Shown in pieces: positions 44,505 to 52,979 of a stretch of DNA of 64,000 nucleotides. The notes under the pieces are model-generated. The model searched no databases and was not told where the DNA came from. It saw only the letters and a list, made by a program, of their open reading frames with translations. Origin of the DNA: Rubrivivax sp. (GTDB lineage: Bacteria; Pseudomonadota; Gammaproteobacteria; Burkholderiales; Burkholderiaceae_C); the NCBI GenBank assembly GCA_020248945.1, contig JADCGQ010000040.1, positions 105,181 to 169,180 on the forward strand, written 5' to 3'. The position numbers and the translations under genes are program-made. Every line of letters begins with the position of its first letter. Position 1 is the first letter of the stretch.

Positions 44505-45347
44505 GGCAGCGTGCATGTGTGGGTGGGCGACTCGCCCCCGGTCGCGCCCGCTGCGCTGGCGCTGCTGGCGCCCGAGGAAAAGGCCCGGGCGGCGCGCCTG
44601 GGCGAGGGACCTCCGGGCCGGGCCTTCGTGGCCGCGCGCGTGCTGTTGCGGCAGGCGCTGTCCTGGTGCCGGGGCGTGGCCGCCCAGGACTGGCGTTTCG
44701 AGGCCGATGCGCACGGCCGGCCCTGGATCGTGCAACCGGCGGATGCTGCGGCGTTGCACTTCAGCTTGTCGCACACGGCGGGCTGCGTGGTCTGCGCGGT
44801 GTCTACTCAGCGCGTGATCGGTGTCGATGTCGAGCCGGCCGACCGCGCCATCGAGTTGCGCTCGGTGCGGCGCGTGCTGACGCCCTTGGAACAAGCCTGG
44901 GTCACCGCCGAGCCGGGCTGCACACGCGAACGGCTGCTGCGCCTGTGGACCCTGAAGGAGGCCTACGGCAAGTCCGTGGGCCTGGGCCTGCAGGCGGCCC
45001 TGTCCAGCGTGGGCTTCGTCCAAGACGCACCGGGTGGCGAAGGCCTGCAACTGCACGCCCCAAGCGGCACCGTGTGCGGGTCCGCGCGTCAATGGCGCAT
45101 CCACGCCCGCTTCATCCTGGCCCTGGTGATGGGAGCGCCCGCAGGGCAGACCCATTGGCACGGGGTCGATCCCCTGGCCCTGGAGCCGCTGCAAGATGGT
45201 CCGCCGCGGCCGGGTGAAGCCGAGAGCCGCGGGCAGGTTCAAGGCACCGCGTGCAGCTCGTCGGGCCATCGGCGCCGCCTTGCCCTCGACGCTTCCGGGG
45301 TGTCCGTGCGGAAGCCGCACGGACCCCAGGTCTTCTCTTGTGAATGA
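44493..45347 (+). CDS. 4'-phosphopantetheinyl transferase, Sfp type
   Basis: 284-aa enzyme that converts apo-ACP to holo-ACP with CoA. Family motifs are FSLSHTAGCVVCAVS, IGVDVEPADRA with the Mg-binding Asp/Glu, and LLRLWTLKEAYGKSVG with the WxxKEAxxK signature. It is expected to activate the two ACPs of this cluster. The GTG start lies in the second copy of a small duplication and has no good ribosome site, so coupling to the kinase is likely. The last 45 residues are a basic tail that runs through a terminator-like hairpin, so the true functional end may be near residue 235. Confidence 0.92.
   Translation: MATDGSVHVWVGDSPPVAPAALALLAPEEKARAARLGEGPPGRAFVAARVLLRQALSWCRGVAAQDWRFEADAHGRPWIVQPADAAALHFSLSHTAGCVVCAVSTQRVIGVDVEPADRAIELRSVRRVLTPLEQAWVTAEPGCTRERLLRLWTLKEAYGKSVGLGLQAALSSVGFVQDAPGGEGLQLHAPSGTVCGSARQWRIHARFILALVMGAPAGQTHWHGVDPLALEPLQDGPPRPGEAESRGQVQGTACSSSGHRRRLALDASGVSVRKPHGPQVFSCE
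45302..45324 (+). terminator. Hairpin with terminator-like features at the cluster end
   Basis: GTCCGTGCGG and CCGCACGGAC form a perfect 10-bp stem around an AAG loop, followed by CCCAGGTCTTCTCTT. It lies in the last codons of the PPTase gene, between convergent genes. The T-tract is imperfect, so efficiency is uncertain. Confidence 0.45.
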
Positions 45348-45372
45348 GCGGGCGGCCGCTCGCCAGCCCGGC

Positions 45373-46554
45373 TTACAGGCTCGCTGCCGCGCGCAGCGCA
45401 GCCGCCTTGTCGGTGCGCTCCCAGCTGAACTCCGGCTCCTCGCGCCCGAAGTGCCCGTAGGCCGCGGTCTTTTCGTAGATCGGGCGCAGCAGGTCGAGCA
45501 TCTGGATGATGCCCTTGGGGCGCAGGTCGAAGTGCTGCTGCACCAGCTCGGCGATCTTCTCGTCGGGGATCTTGCCCGTGCCCTCGGTGTAGACGGTCAC
45601 GTTCATCGGCTTGGCCACGCCAATGGCATAGGCCACCTGCACCTGGCACTGCTTGGCCAATCCGGCCGCGACCACGTTCTTGGCCACGTAGCGGGCGGCA
45701 TAGGCGGCCGAGCGGTCGACCTTGCTCGGGTCCTTGCCGCTGAAGGCGCCGCCGCCGTGCGGGCAGGCGCCGCCGTAGGTGTCGACGATGATCTTGCGGC
45801 CCGTCAGGCCGCAATCGCCCTGCGGGCCGCCGATGACGAAACGCCCCGTCGGGTTGACCAGGTAGCGCGTGTTCTGCAGCCACTGCGCCGGCAGCACCGG
45901 CTTGATGATCTCCTCGATCACCGCCTCGTAGAAGCTGGGCTTGAGCCGGGTGGCCGTCTCGCTCTGGTCGGGGCTGTGCTGGGTGGACAGCACCACGGTG
46001 TCGATGCTGTGCGGCTTGCCGTCGACGTAGCGCATCGTCACCTGGCTCTTGGCGTCGGGGCGCAGGAAGGGCAGCTTGCCGCTCTTGCGCAGCTCGGCCT
46101 GGCGCTCCACCAGCCGGTGGGCGTAGTAGATCGGCGCGGGCATCAGCTCGGGCGTCTCGTCGCAGGCGTAGCCGAACATCAGGCCCTGGTCGCCGGCGCC
46201 GGTGTTCAGGTGGTCGTCACTGGCGTGGTCCACGCCCTGGGCGATGTCGTTGGACTGCTTGTCGTAGCAGACCATCACCGCGCAGCCCTTGTAGTCGATG
46301 CCGTACTCGGTGTTGTCGTAGCCGATGCGCTTGATGGTGTCGCGCGCGACCTGGATGTAGTCGACGTGCGCGTTGGTGGTGATCTCACCCGCCAGCACCA
46401 CGAGGCCGGTGTTGGTGAGCGTCTCGGCGGCCACGCGCGAGCGCGGGTCCTGCTTGAAGATGGCGTCGAGGATGGCGTCCGAGATCTGGTCGGCGACCTT
46501 GTCGGGGTGGCCTTCGGAAACGGACTCGGAGGTAAAGAGGAAATCGCTCGCCAC
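45373..46554 (-). CDS. metK: S-adenosylmethionine synthetase
   Basis: 393-aa cytosolic enzyme that makes SAM from methionine and ATP. Signatures are [21 protein letters not shown] at the N-terminus, [12 protein letters not shown], and [19 protein letters not shown]. The start is GTG with AGGAG nine bases ahead; an in-frame upstream extension is not credible. It is convergent with the biosynthetic cluster and divergent from the lipid A acyltransferase genes, the usual arrangement in this bacterial group. Confidence 0.98.
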   Translation of the reverse strand: MASDFLFTSESVSEGHPDKVADQISDAILDAIFKQDPRSRVAAETLTNTGLVVLAGEITTNAHVDYIQVARDTIKRIGYDNTEYGIDYKGCAVMVCYDKQSNDIAQGVDHASDDHLNTGAGDQGLMFGYACDETPELMPAPIYYAHRLVERQAELRKSGKLPFLRPDAKSQVTMRYVDGKPHSIDTVVLSTQHSPDQSETATRLKPSFYEAVIEEIIKPVLPAQWLQNTRYLVNPTGRFVIGGPQGDCGLTGRKIIVDTYGGACPHGGGAFSGKDPSKVDRSAAYAARYVAKNVVAAGLAKQCQVQVAYAIGVAKPMNVTVYTEGTGKIPDEKIAELVQQHFDLRPKGIIQMLDLLRPIYEKTAAYGHFGREEPEFSWERTDKAAALRAAASL

Positions 46555-46747
46555 GGTGGGGCTCCTGTGAAAGAGGGTCTGTGAAACTGCGTCGTCGCTG
46601 CTCAGAGACTGCTGCCCGCGGCGAACGCTTTAGCGGTTTTGGTTGGCCGGCCACGGCATGCTGCCCTGACCACACCCTGCGGCGCCTCGGTATCCTTCGG
46701 CCCCGCTGATCGCCCCGCAAGTTGTCCTTTAACTCGGCGATCCGGCG

Positions 46748-47650
46748 ATGATAACCACCGCCCCTGTGCTGCCCACCTTCCTTGCCTGGCTCGCCCGCCG
46801 CCGATTGCGGCATCTGCACGCTGCCGGTGCGCTGCTGGGCTGGCTGGCGTACATCGGCTCGCCGGTGTACCGCAGGCGCCTGGTGGCCAACGCCCGCCGC
46901 GCCGGCGTGGGCGAGGCCGACCGCCGGCGCTCGGTGGCCGAGGCCGGCAAGATGGTGATGGAGCTGCCCCGGCTGTGGCTGCGCCCGCACGACGAGGCCC
47001 TGGCCGAGCCGGTGTCGTGGCAGGGCGAGGCGCTTGTCGACGCCGCACTGGCCCGCGGCCGCGGCCTGATGCTGCTGACGGCGCACCTCGGCAGCTTCGA
47101 GGTGGCGGCGCAGGCCTACGCCGAGCGCTGGGGCGCCCAGCAGCCGATGACGGCGCTGTACCGCCCGGCGCGCCAGCCCTGGCTGCGCGGCATGATGGAA
47201 CGGTCGCGCAGCCGCCCGGGCCTGCTCACGGCCCCGGCCAATGTGTCGGGCGTGCGCCAGCTGATGCGCGCGCTGAAGGCCGGCCAGACCCTGGGCATGC
47301 TGCCCGACCAGGTGCCGCCGGCCGGCATGGGCGTGTGGGCGCCGTTCTACGGCGAGCCGGCCTACACCATGACGCTGGCCGCGCGGCTGGCCCTGCAGAC
47401 CGGCTGCGAGCTGCTGATCATCACCGTGACGCGCCGGCCCCAGGGCGGCGGCTACGACATCCACCTCGCCCCGCTGCCCGAGCCGCTGCCGCCGCCCTGG
47501 CCTGCGGGCGGCGACGAGCAGGCCTGGACGCTGGCCGCCGCCACCGTGCTGAATCGCGCGATGCAGTGGCAGATTGCGCGCGCGCCGTCGCAGTACCTCT
47601 GGGGTTACCACCGCTTCAAGCAGCCGCGGCCGCCGGAGGCAGCGCCTTGA
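46748..47650 (+). CDS. lpxL: Lipid A biosynthesis acyltransferase 1 (LpxL/HtrB family)
   Basis: 300-aa inner-membrane acyltransferase that adds a secondary acyl chain to lipid A. An N-terminal hydrophobic stretch is followed by the catalytic HxxxxE in LLTAHLGSFEVAAQ, then PLRPARQPWLRG and LPDQVPPAGMGVWAPFYGEPAYT. It shares one base with the start of the second acyltransferase (TGATG). The 190 bases between it and metK must hold both divergent promoters; TATCCT at 46691 is the best -10 candidate. Confidence 0.94.
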   Translation: MITTAPVLPTFLAWLARRRLRHLHAAGALLGWLAYIGSPVYRRRLVANARRAGVGEADRRRSVAEAGKMVMELPRLWLRPHDEALAEPVSWQGEALVDAALARGRGLMLLTAHLGSFEVAAQAYAERWGAQQPMTALYRPARQPWLRGMMERSRSRPGLLTAPANVSGVRQLMRALKAGQTLGMLPDQVPPAGMGVWAPFYGEPAYTMTLAARLALQTGCELLIITVTRRPQGGGYDIHLAPLPEPLPPPWPAGGDEQAWTLAAATVLNRAMQWQIARAPSQYLWGYHRFKQPRPPEAAP

Positions 47651-48537
47651 TGGGCCGGCTGGGGGCGCGGGCGTTGCTCGCGCTGGTGTGGTTGCTGCAC
47701 CTGCTGCCCCTGGGCCTGCAGGCGGCGCTGGGCCGCGCCGTGGGCCGGCTGCTGCACCGCCTGGCGGGCAGTCGCCGCCGGGTGGCGCTGGCCAACGTGG
47801 CGCTGTGCCTGCCGGAGCTCGATGCGGCCGCGCGCGAGGCGCTGGTGCGCGAACACTTTGCGCTGCTGGCGCGCAGCCTGCTCGAGCGCGGGCTGCTGTG
47901 GCATGCGCCGGCGGAGCGGCTTCGGCGGCTCATCCGGGTGGAAGGCGATGTCGGCTTCGCCGAGCGCCATGACGGGCCGGTGATGTGGCTGGTGCCGCAC
48001 TTCCTGGCGCTCGAGGTGGCCGGTGCGGCGACGCAGCTCTTCCAGCGCCGCATGGTTCTGGATGTGTACACGCCGCAGAGCAACGCCGTCTTCGACGCGG
48101 CGCTGCTGCGCGGCCGCGGCCGTTTCGGCCTGGCCGAGTTCCTCAAGCGCGACGAGGGCGCGCGCGCCATCGTGCGCGGCATCCGGCGCGGGCAGGTGTT
48201 CTTCAACGCGCCCGACATGGACTTCGGCCTCGGCGGCGCCGCGTTCGTGCCCTTCTTCGGCCAGCCGGCGGCCACGCTGCTGGCGCCCAGCCGCCTGGCG
48301 CGCAGCCTGGGGCTGGCGGTGCAGCCGGTGGTGGCCGAGATGCTGCCCGGCGGGCAGGGCTGGCGCGTGATCTTCGGCGAACCCTGGACCGACTGGCCCA
48401 CCGACGACGCCGAGGCCGACGCGGCAGCCATGAACCGCTTCATCGAAGGCGCCATCCGCGAGCGGCCGGCCCAGTACCTGTGGGTGCACAAGCGCTTCAA
48501 GGCCCGGCCGCCCGGCGCGGCGTCGCTTTACGACTGA
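47650..48537 (+). CDS. Lipid A biosynthesis acyltransferase 2 (LpxL/LpxM family)
   Basis: 295-aa paralogue of the preceding gene. It has the N-terminal hydrophobic segment LALVWLLHLLPLGLQAAL, catalytic HxxxxE in LVPHFLALEVAG, and FNAPDMDFGLGGAAFVPFFG where the acceptor-side motif is expected. Paired copies normally add the two late acyl chains. It overlaps the first gene by one base, so both are made together. Confidence 0.93.
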   Translation: MGRLGARALLALVWLLHLLPLGLQAALGRAVGRLLHRLAGSRRRVALANVALCLPELDAAAREALVREHFALLARSLLERGLLWHAPAERLRRLIRVEGDVGFAERHDGPVMWLVPHFLALEVAGAATQLFQRRMVLDVYTPQSNAVFDAALLRGRGRFGLAEFLKRDEGARAIVRGIRRGQVFFNAPDMDFGLGGAAFVPFFGQPAATLLAPSRLARSLGLAVQPVVAEMLPGGQGWRVIFGEPWTDWPTDDAEADAAAMNRFIEGAIRERPAQYLWVHKRFKARPPGAASLYD

Positions 48538-48646
48538 TCTACGACTGATTCCGCCCTCGCGCACCCCCGCATTCGCACTCTGGCGGGCACGCGCCACTGG
48601 CCGCATCATCTTCGGTACGACAAAAATGTGACCCAGGAGTGAACCG

Positions 48647-49276
48647 ATGAGCCTGAACCGCCCTGTCCTCAAGACTTCCGCCCTCGCCCTGGCAGCCGCC
48701 CTCGCCCTGGCGGCAGCGGGCACGGCCCAGGCCGCGGTGGCCTGGGATGAGTCCGTGAACGGCGATCTCTCCGGCAACGGCCTGGCGCCCAGCTTCGCGG
48801 CCTTCGTGGCCGGCAGCAACCAGCTGCTCGGCACTACCGGCCGCACCGGCGGTGTCGTCGACCGCGACTACCTGCACTTCACCGTGCCCGCCGGCTACGC
48901 GCTGCAGGCGCTGATGGTGCTGCCGGGCACCACCGCCCTGCCTGGTGCAGGTGCCTTCATCGGGCTGCAGGCCGGCAACCAGGTCACGCTGTCACCCGAC
49001 ACCTTCAGCGCCGCCGGTCTGCTGGGCTGGACGCTGTTCGGGCCCGACCAGATCGGCACCGACCTGTTCGACACGATGTCGAACTCGGCCGCCGATTCCA
49101 GCGGCTTCACGGTGCCGCTGCCCGCCGGCAGCTACAGCCTGTGGGTGCAGGAAACCGGCGCCGGCGTCGCGAACTACGCGCTGGAGTTCATGGTCGTCGA
49201 GGTGCCCGAGGCGCCCACCGTGCTGACCATGCTCGGCGGCCTGGCGCTGCTGGGGGCGGCGCTGCGCCGTCGCTGA
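48647..49276 (+). CDS. PEP-CTERM-like sorted surface protein
   Basis: 209-aa secreted protein with signal peptide (LKTSALALAAALALAAAGTAQA) and a C-terminal sorting signal: VPEAPTVLTMLGGLALLGAALRRR, that is, a short motif, a hydrophobic helix and an Arg cluster. In typical members the motif is VPEP; here it is VPEAP, so recognition by exosortase EpsH is likely but not certain. The middle (RDYLHFTVPAGYALQALMVL, and PLPAGSYSLWVQETG) resembles the bacterial pre-peptidase-type beta-domain. No exosortase gene is seen in the window. Confidence 0.85.
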   Translation: MSLNRPVLKTSALALAAALALAAAGTAQAAVAWDESVNGDLSGNGLAPSFAAFVAGSNQLLGTTGRTGGVVDRDYLHFTVPAGYALQALMVLPGTTALPGAGAFIGLQAGNQVTLSPDTFSAAGLLGWTLFGPDQIGTDLFDTMSNSAADSSGFTVPLPAGSYSLWVQETGAGVANYALEFMVVEVPEAPTVLTMLGGLALLGAALRRR

Positions 49277-49290
49277 GTCGTCACTGAGCC

Positions 49291-49318
49291 TTCACTGCGC
49301 CGGCCCGGTCGGGATAAT
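49291..49318 (+). promoter_or_regulatory. Predicted promoter of dapF
   Basis: TTCACT (49291-49296) and GATAAT (49313-49318) with a 16-bp spacer lie just before the ATG at 49328. The leader would be only about three bases long, so the mRNA is nearly leaderless. Confidence 0.5.
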
Positions 49319-49327
49319 CGCGCCTTC

Positions 49328-50203
49328 ATGGCGCACACCAAGCTGGCCTTCACCAAGATGCAGGGCGCGGGCAACGACTTCGTCGTGCTCGACGCCACGC
49401 AGGCGCCGCTGGCGCTGAGCCGCGAGCAGTTGCGCCACCTGGGCGACCGCCGCTTCGGCGTCGGCGCCGACCAGATCCTGGCCGTCGAGGCGGCCGACGC
49501 CGCCGCCGCGCAGGCCGGCATCCAGTTCCGCTACCGCATCTTCAATGGCGCCAGCGGCAACGAGGTCGAGCACTGCGGCAACGGCGCGCGCTGCTTCCTG
49601 CGCTTCGTGCACGAGCAGGGTCTCACCACCGAGCGGCGGGTGCGCGTGGCCACCGTCAACCAGGTCCTCGAGCTGGTGCTCGAGGACGACGGCCGCGTCA
49701 CCGTGGACATGAGCCGCCCGGTGTTCGCCCACGAGGAGATTCCGTTCGACCCGGGTGCACTCACCGCGCGCCTCGAGGGCGGCTTCGAGCGCTGGCCGCT
49801 CGAAGGCGTGGACCCCTGGCGCTGGGCCGTGCTGTCGATGGGCAACCCGCACGCCGTCACGCGCGTGGACGACGTGGCCAGCGCGCCGGTGGCGCAGATC
49901 GGGCCCTTGGTGGAGCGGCATCCGCGTTTCCCGAACCAGGTGAACGTGGGTTTCCTGCAAGTGGTGTCGCGCCGCGAAGTGAAGTTGCGCGTGCACGAGC
50001 GCGACGCGGGCGAGACGCTGGCCTGCGGCACCGGCGCCTGCGCCGCCGTGGTGGCGGGCATTCGCCTGGGCTGGCTCGACGGCGACGTCGAGGTGCACAC
50101 GCGCGGCGGCGCGCTGCGCATCCGCTGGGCCGGCGGCGCCGCCGATTCCGTGTTCATGACCGGCCCTGCCGAGACCGTCTACCGAGGAGAGATCGAACTG
50201 TGA
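49328..50203 (+). CDS. dapF: Diaminopimelate epimerase
   Basis: 291-aa cytosolic enzyme that converts LL- to meso-diaminopimelate for lysine and murein synthesis. The two active-site cysteines are in [12 protein letters not shown] and [25 protein letters not shown] is the family start. It overlaps the DUF484 gene by ATGA-type coupling (GTGA). Confidence 0.97.
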   Translation: MAHTKLAFTKMQGAGNDFVVLDATQAPLALSREQLRHLGDRRFGVGADQILAVEAADAAAAQAGIQFRYRIFNGASGNEVEHCGNGARCFLRFVHEQGLTTERRVRVATVNQVLELVLEDDGRVTVDMSRPVFAHEEIPFDPGALTARLEGGFERWPLEGVDPWRWAVLSMGNPHAVTRVDDVASAPVAQIGPLVERHPRFPNQVNVGFLQVVSRREVKLRVHERDAGETLACGTGACAAVVAGIRLGWLDGDVEVHTRGGALRIRWAGGAADSVFMTGPAETVYRGEIEL

Positions 50204-50925
50204 CCCAGACCCCTGAGCTTGGTGGCCCGATCGCCGGCATCACCGAAGCCGACATCGCGCAGTACCTGGCCCACAACCCGGCCTTCTTCGAGCGCCACGC
50301 CGAGCTCATGGCCAGCATCACGCTCACCAGCCCGCACGGGCAGCGGGCCGTCTCGCTGCAGGAGCGGCAGATGGAGATGCTGCGCGAGCGCATCAAGGGC
50401 CTGGAGATGCGCATCGTCGAGATGATCCGCCACGGCCAGGAGAACCTCACCATCGCCGACCGCATCCACCGCACGACGCGGCGGCTGCTGCTGACCACCG
50501 ACGCCGCGATGCTGCCGGCGCGCCTGGTGGAGACGCTGAAGCACGAGTTCCTCATTCCGCAGGCCGGCCTGCGCCTGTGGGGCCTGGCGCCCGAGTTCGC
50601 CGGCGAGCCCTGGGCACAGGGCGCGAGCGACGACGCCAAGACCTTCGCCGCCAGCCTGAGCCTGCCCTACTGCGGCGCCAACAGCGGCTTCGAGGCCGTG
50701 CGCTGGCTCGACGACGGCGCCACGGTGGCGTCGCTGGCGATGCTGCCACTGCGCCAGGGCGAGCACTGCTTCGGCCTGCTCGTGCTGGCCTCGCCCGACC
50801 CCACGCGCTACGCCGCCGACATGGGCACCGACTTCCTGATGCGCATCGGCGAAGTCGCCAGCGCCTCGCTGTCGCGGCTGCGCGCGCCCTTCGTGGCGCC
50901 GGCCGCGCCCGCTCCGGCGCCCTGA
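50200..50925 (+). CDS. DUF484 family protein (GAF-like)
   Basis: 241-aa soluble protein, GTG start overlapping the dapF stop. The opening [29 protein letters not shown] and [21 protein letters not shown] followed by a GAF-like C-terminal half define DUF484. The family is almost always between dapF and xerC, which supports the assignment; its biochemical role is not established. Confidence 0.93.
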   Translation: MTQTPELGGPIAGITEADIAQYLAHNPAFFERHAELMASITLTSPHGQRAVSLQERQMEMLRERIKGLEMRIVEMIRHGQENLTIADRIHRTTRRLLLTTDAAMLPARLVETLKHEFLIPQAGLRLWGLAPEFAGEPWAQGASDDAKTFAASLSLPYCGANSGFEAVRWLDDGATVASLAMLPLRQGEHCFGLLVLASPDPTRYAADMGTDFLMRIGEVASASLSRLRAPFVAPAAPAPAP

Positions 50926-50941
50926 GGCCCCGCCGCGCGCG

Positions 50942-51901
50942 ATGGCCACGCCGTCATCGCCCGAGCTGCAGGCCTTCCTGCAGCACCTGGCCGTGCAGCG
51001 GCGGCTGGCCGAGCGCACGCTGGCCATGTACGCCGAGGCGCTGGTGCGGCTGGAGCGCCTGGCTGCCGCCGTAGGCGTGACGCTGCAGCGCGCCGAGGTG
51101 CACCACCTGCGCGGCTTCGTCGTGCAGCTGCGCTCAGCCGGCCTGGCGCCGCGCAGCATCGCCATCGCCCTGGCGGCCTGGCGCGGCCTGTACCGCTGGT
51201 GGGGCCAGCACGGCCAGGTGGCCGCCAACCCGGTGGACGGCTTGCGCCCGCCGAAGGCGCCCAAGCCGCTGCCCAAGGCGCTGAGCGTGCAGCAGGCCGT
51301 GGTGCTGGCAGCCCACCCGGGCCTGGCCGGCGAGGGGCCGCACGCGGCGGCGCTGGCCGCGCGCGACCACGCCATCGGCGAGCTGCTCTATGGCGCCGGC
51401 CTGCGCATCGGCGAGCTGCTCGGGCTCGATGTGCAAGGGGGCCCGCAGGCCGCCGGCTGGCTCGACCTGCAAGACCGCGACGGCGCCACTGCGCACGTGC
51501 TCGGCAAGGGCAGCAAGCGCCGCAGCGTGCCGGTGGGCGCGGCCGCGGTCGCTGCGCTGCAGGCCTGGCTGGCGCAGCGGCCGGCGCTGGCCGCGGCCGG
51601 GGAGCGCGCGCTCTTCGTCAGCCAGCGCGGCACGCGCCTGAGCCCCAACCAGCTGCGGCTGCGGCTGGCGCAGCAGGCGCAGCAGGCCGGGCTGCCCACG
51701 AAGGTGCACCCGCACATGCTGCGCCACAGCTACGCCAGCCACCTGCTGCAGAGCAGCGGCGACCTGCGGGCGGTGCAGGAGCTGCTGGGCCACGCCAGCA
51801 TCAGCACCACGCAGGTCTACACCAAGCTCGACTTCCAGCACCTGGCCAAGGTGTACGACGCGGCGCACCCGCGGGCGAAGGCCAAGCCCAAAGTGGGCTG
51901 A
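50942..51901 (+). CDS. xerC: Tyrosine recombinase XerC
   Basis: 319-aa site-specific recombinase that resolves chromosome dimers at dif with XerD. Catalytic residues visible are Arg in YGAGLRIGELLGL, Lys in GKGSKRRSVP, His and Arg in HMLRHSYASHLL, His in LLGHASIST, and nucleophile Tyr in TQVYTKLDFQHL. The N-terminal SAM-like domain is present. It follows DUF484 after 16 bases. Confidence 0.96.
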   Translation: MATPSSPELQAFLQHLAVQRRLAERTLAMYAEALVRLERLAAAVGVTLQRAEVHHLRGFVVQLRSAGLAPRSIAIALAAWRGLYRWWGQHGQVAANPVDGLRPPKAPKPLPKALSVQQAVVLAAHPGLAGEGPHAAALAARDHAIGELLYGAGLRIGELLGLDVQGGPQAAGWLDLQDRDGATAHVLGKGSKRRSVPVGAAAVAALQAWLAQRPALAAAGERALFVSQRGTRLSPNQLRLRLAQQAQQAGLPTKVHPHMLRHSYASHLLQSSGDLRAVQELLGHASISTTQVYTKLDFQHLAKVYDAAHPRAKAKPKVG

Positions 51902-51925
51902 CCGGCAGCGGGCTCCGCGGCTTGA

Positions 51926-52840
51926 TCAGGCCGCCGGGTCCACCAGGCACTCGCGCATCAGCGCGCGCAGCGTCTGCAGCCCCGGCGGCTCGGTGCGGCG
52001 GCGCAGCGTGACGAGGCCGAAGCGCGCCGTGGCCGCCAGCGCCGGCGCCACGCGCAGTGGCACGAGATCGGGCGCTGCGGCGCGGATGGCCAGCAGAACC
52101 GCGTCGCTGCGGCGCGCCACCTCCACCAGGCTGGGCAGCTCGTCGCAGCGCAGCGTGACGAGCACGTCGGGGTGGGCCTGCGGGCCGTAGCGCTCCACCA
52201 GCACGCGGGCCACCTCGTCCGACAGCGGCGTGCTGGCGATCGGGTACTGGCGCAGCGCCGCCAGGTCGGCCGGCGTGCGGCGGCGCGCCAGCGGGTGGCC
52301 GCGGCGCACGAGGAAGGCGCCGCGCATCTCGTGCAGGTCGCGCGTGTCGAGGTCGGGCGAGGGGCGCAGCGAGCGGGCGTCCACCACCAGCGCGTCGAGC
52401 GTGCGCTCGCGCAGCGCCTGCACCAGCTGCTCGGTGGCGGCGCGCGCCACCTGCAGCTGCAGCTGCGGGTGCTGCTGCGCACAGCGCAACAGCAGCGGCG
52501 TCATCAGCATCGCGCCCGGGCCCGAGCCCAGGCCCACGCGCAGCAGGCCGGCCTCGCCGCCGCCCTCGGCGCCGCGTGCGCGGCCGAGGCGGCGCGCGCG
52601 TTCGCGCAGGTCGTCGGCAGCCAGCACCAGCTCGTCGGCGCGCGCCACCATCTCGCGGCCGAAGGGCGTGAGCTCGCTCTGGCGGCCGATGCGGTCAAAG
52701 AGGCGCTGGCCGAGCTCGGCCTCGAGCGCGCCGATGCTGCGGCTGAGCGCCGGCTGCGTGATGAACAGCGCCGCGGCCGAGCGGCTGAACGAGCCCGTGC
52801 GGGCCAGCGACAGCAGGTGGCGCAACTGGACGAGCGTCAT
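51926..52840 (-). CDS. LysR-family transcriptional regulator
   Basis: 304-aa regulator. The N-terminal helix-turn-helix is MTLVQLRHLLSLARTGSFSRSAAALFITQPALSRSIGALE, with an effector domain behind it. A start 33 bases further upstream is possible but would begin inside the palindromic operator, so MTLVQL is chosen. It is divergent from the tctC-like gene and probably regulates it in response to a pathway metabolite. Confidence 0.94.
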   Translation of the reverse strand: MTLVQLRHLLSLARTGSFSRSAAALFITQPALSRSIGALEAELGQRLFDRIGRQSELTPFGREMVARADELVLAADDLRERARRLGRARGAEGGGEAGLLRVGLGSGPGAMLMTPLLLRCAQQHPQLQLQVARAATEQLVQALRERTLDALVVDARSLRPSPDLDTRDLHEMRGAFLVRRGHPLARRRTPADLAALRQYPIASTPLSDEVARVLVERYGPQAHPDVLVTLRCDELPSLVEVARRSDAVLLAIRAAAPDLVPLRVAPALAATARFGLVTLRRRTEPPGLQTLRALMRECLVDPAA

Positions 52841-52851
52841 GGCGCAGGCTC

Positions 52852-52898
52852 CCAATGCATGAGTTCGACTCATCGTAAGTCAAAGAACAATGCATTGG
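52852..52898. promoter_or_regulatory. Nested palindromes between lysR and tctC, probable operator
   Basis: An inner dyad ATGAGT-TCG-ACTCAT (52859-52873) lies next to an outer pair CCAATGCAT (52852-52860) and ATGCATTGG (52890-52898). Dyads of this sort between a LysR gene and its divergent target are typical regulator-binding sites. Confidence 0.6.
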
Positions 52899-52979
52899 AC
52901 GCACAGCCACGCGCCGCCGACAGTTCGCTCCGAGGTCCCCAACCGCGCCGCCTCGGCGCCCACACCCGGAGTGCCCGCC

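Noticed and set aside
51926..52873. Longer LysR start at 52873
   Set aside because: It begins inside the palindromic operator and adds eleven residues before the conserved helix-turn-helix.
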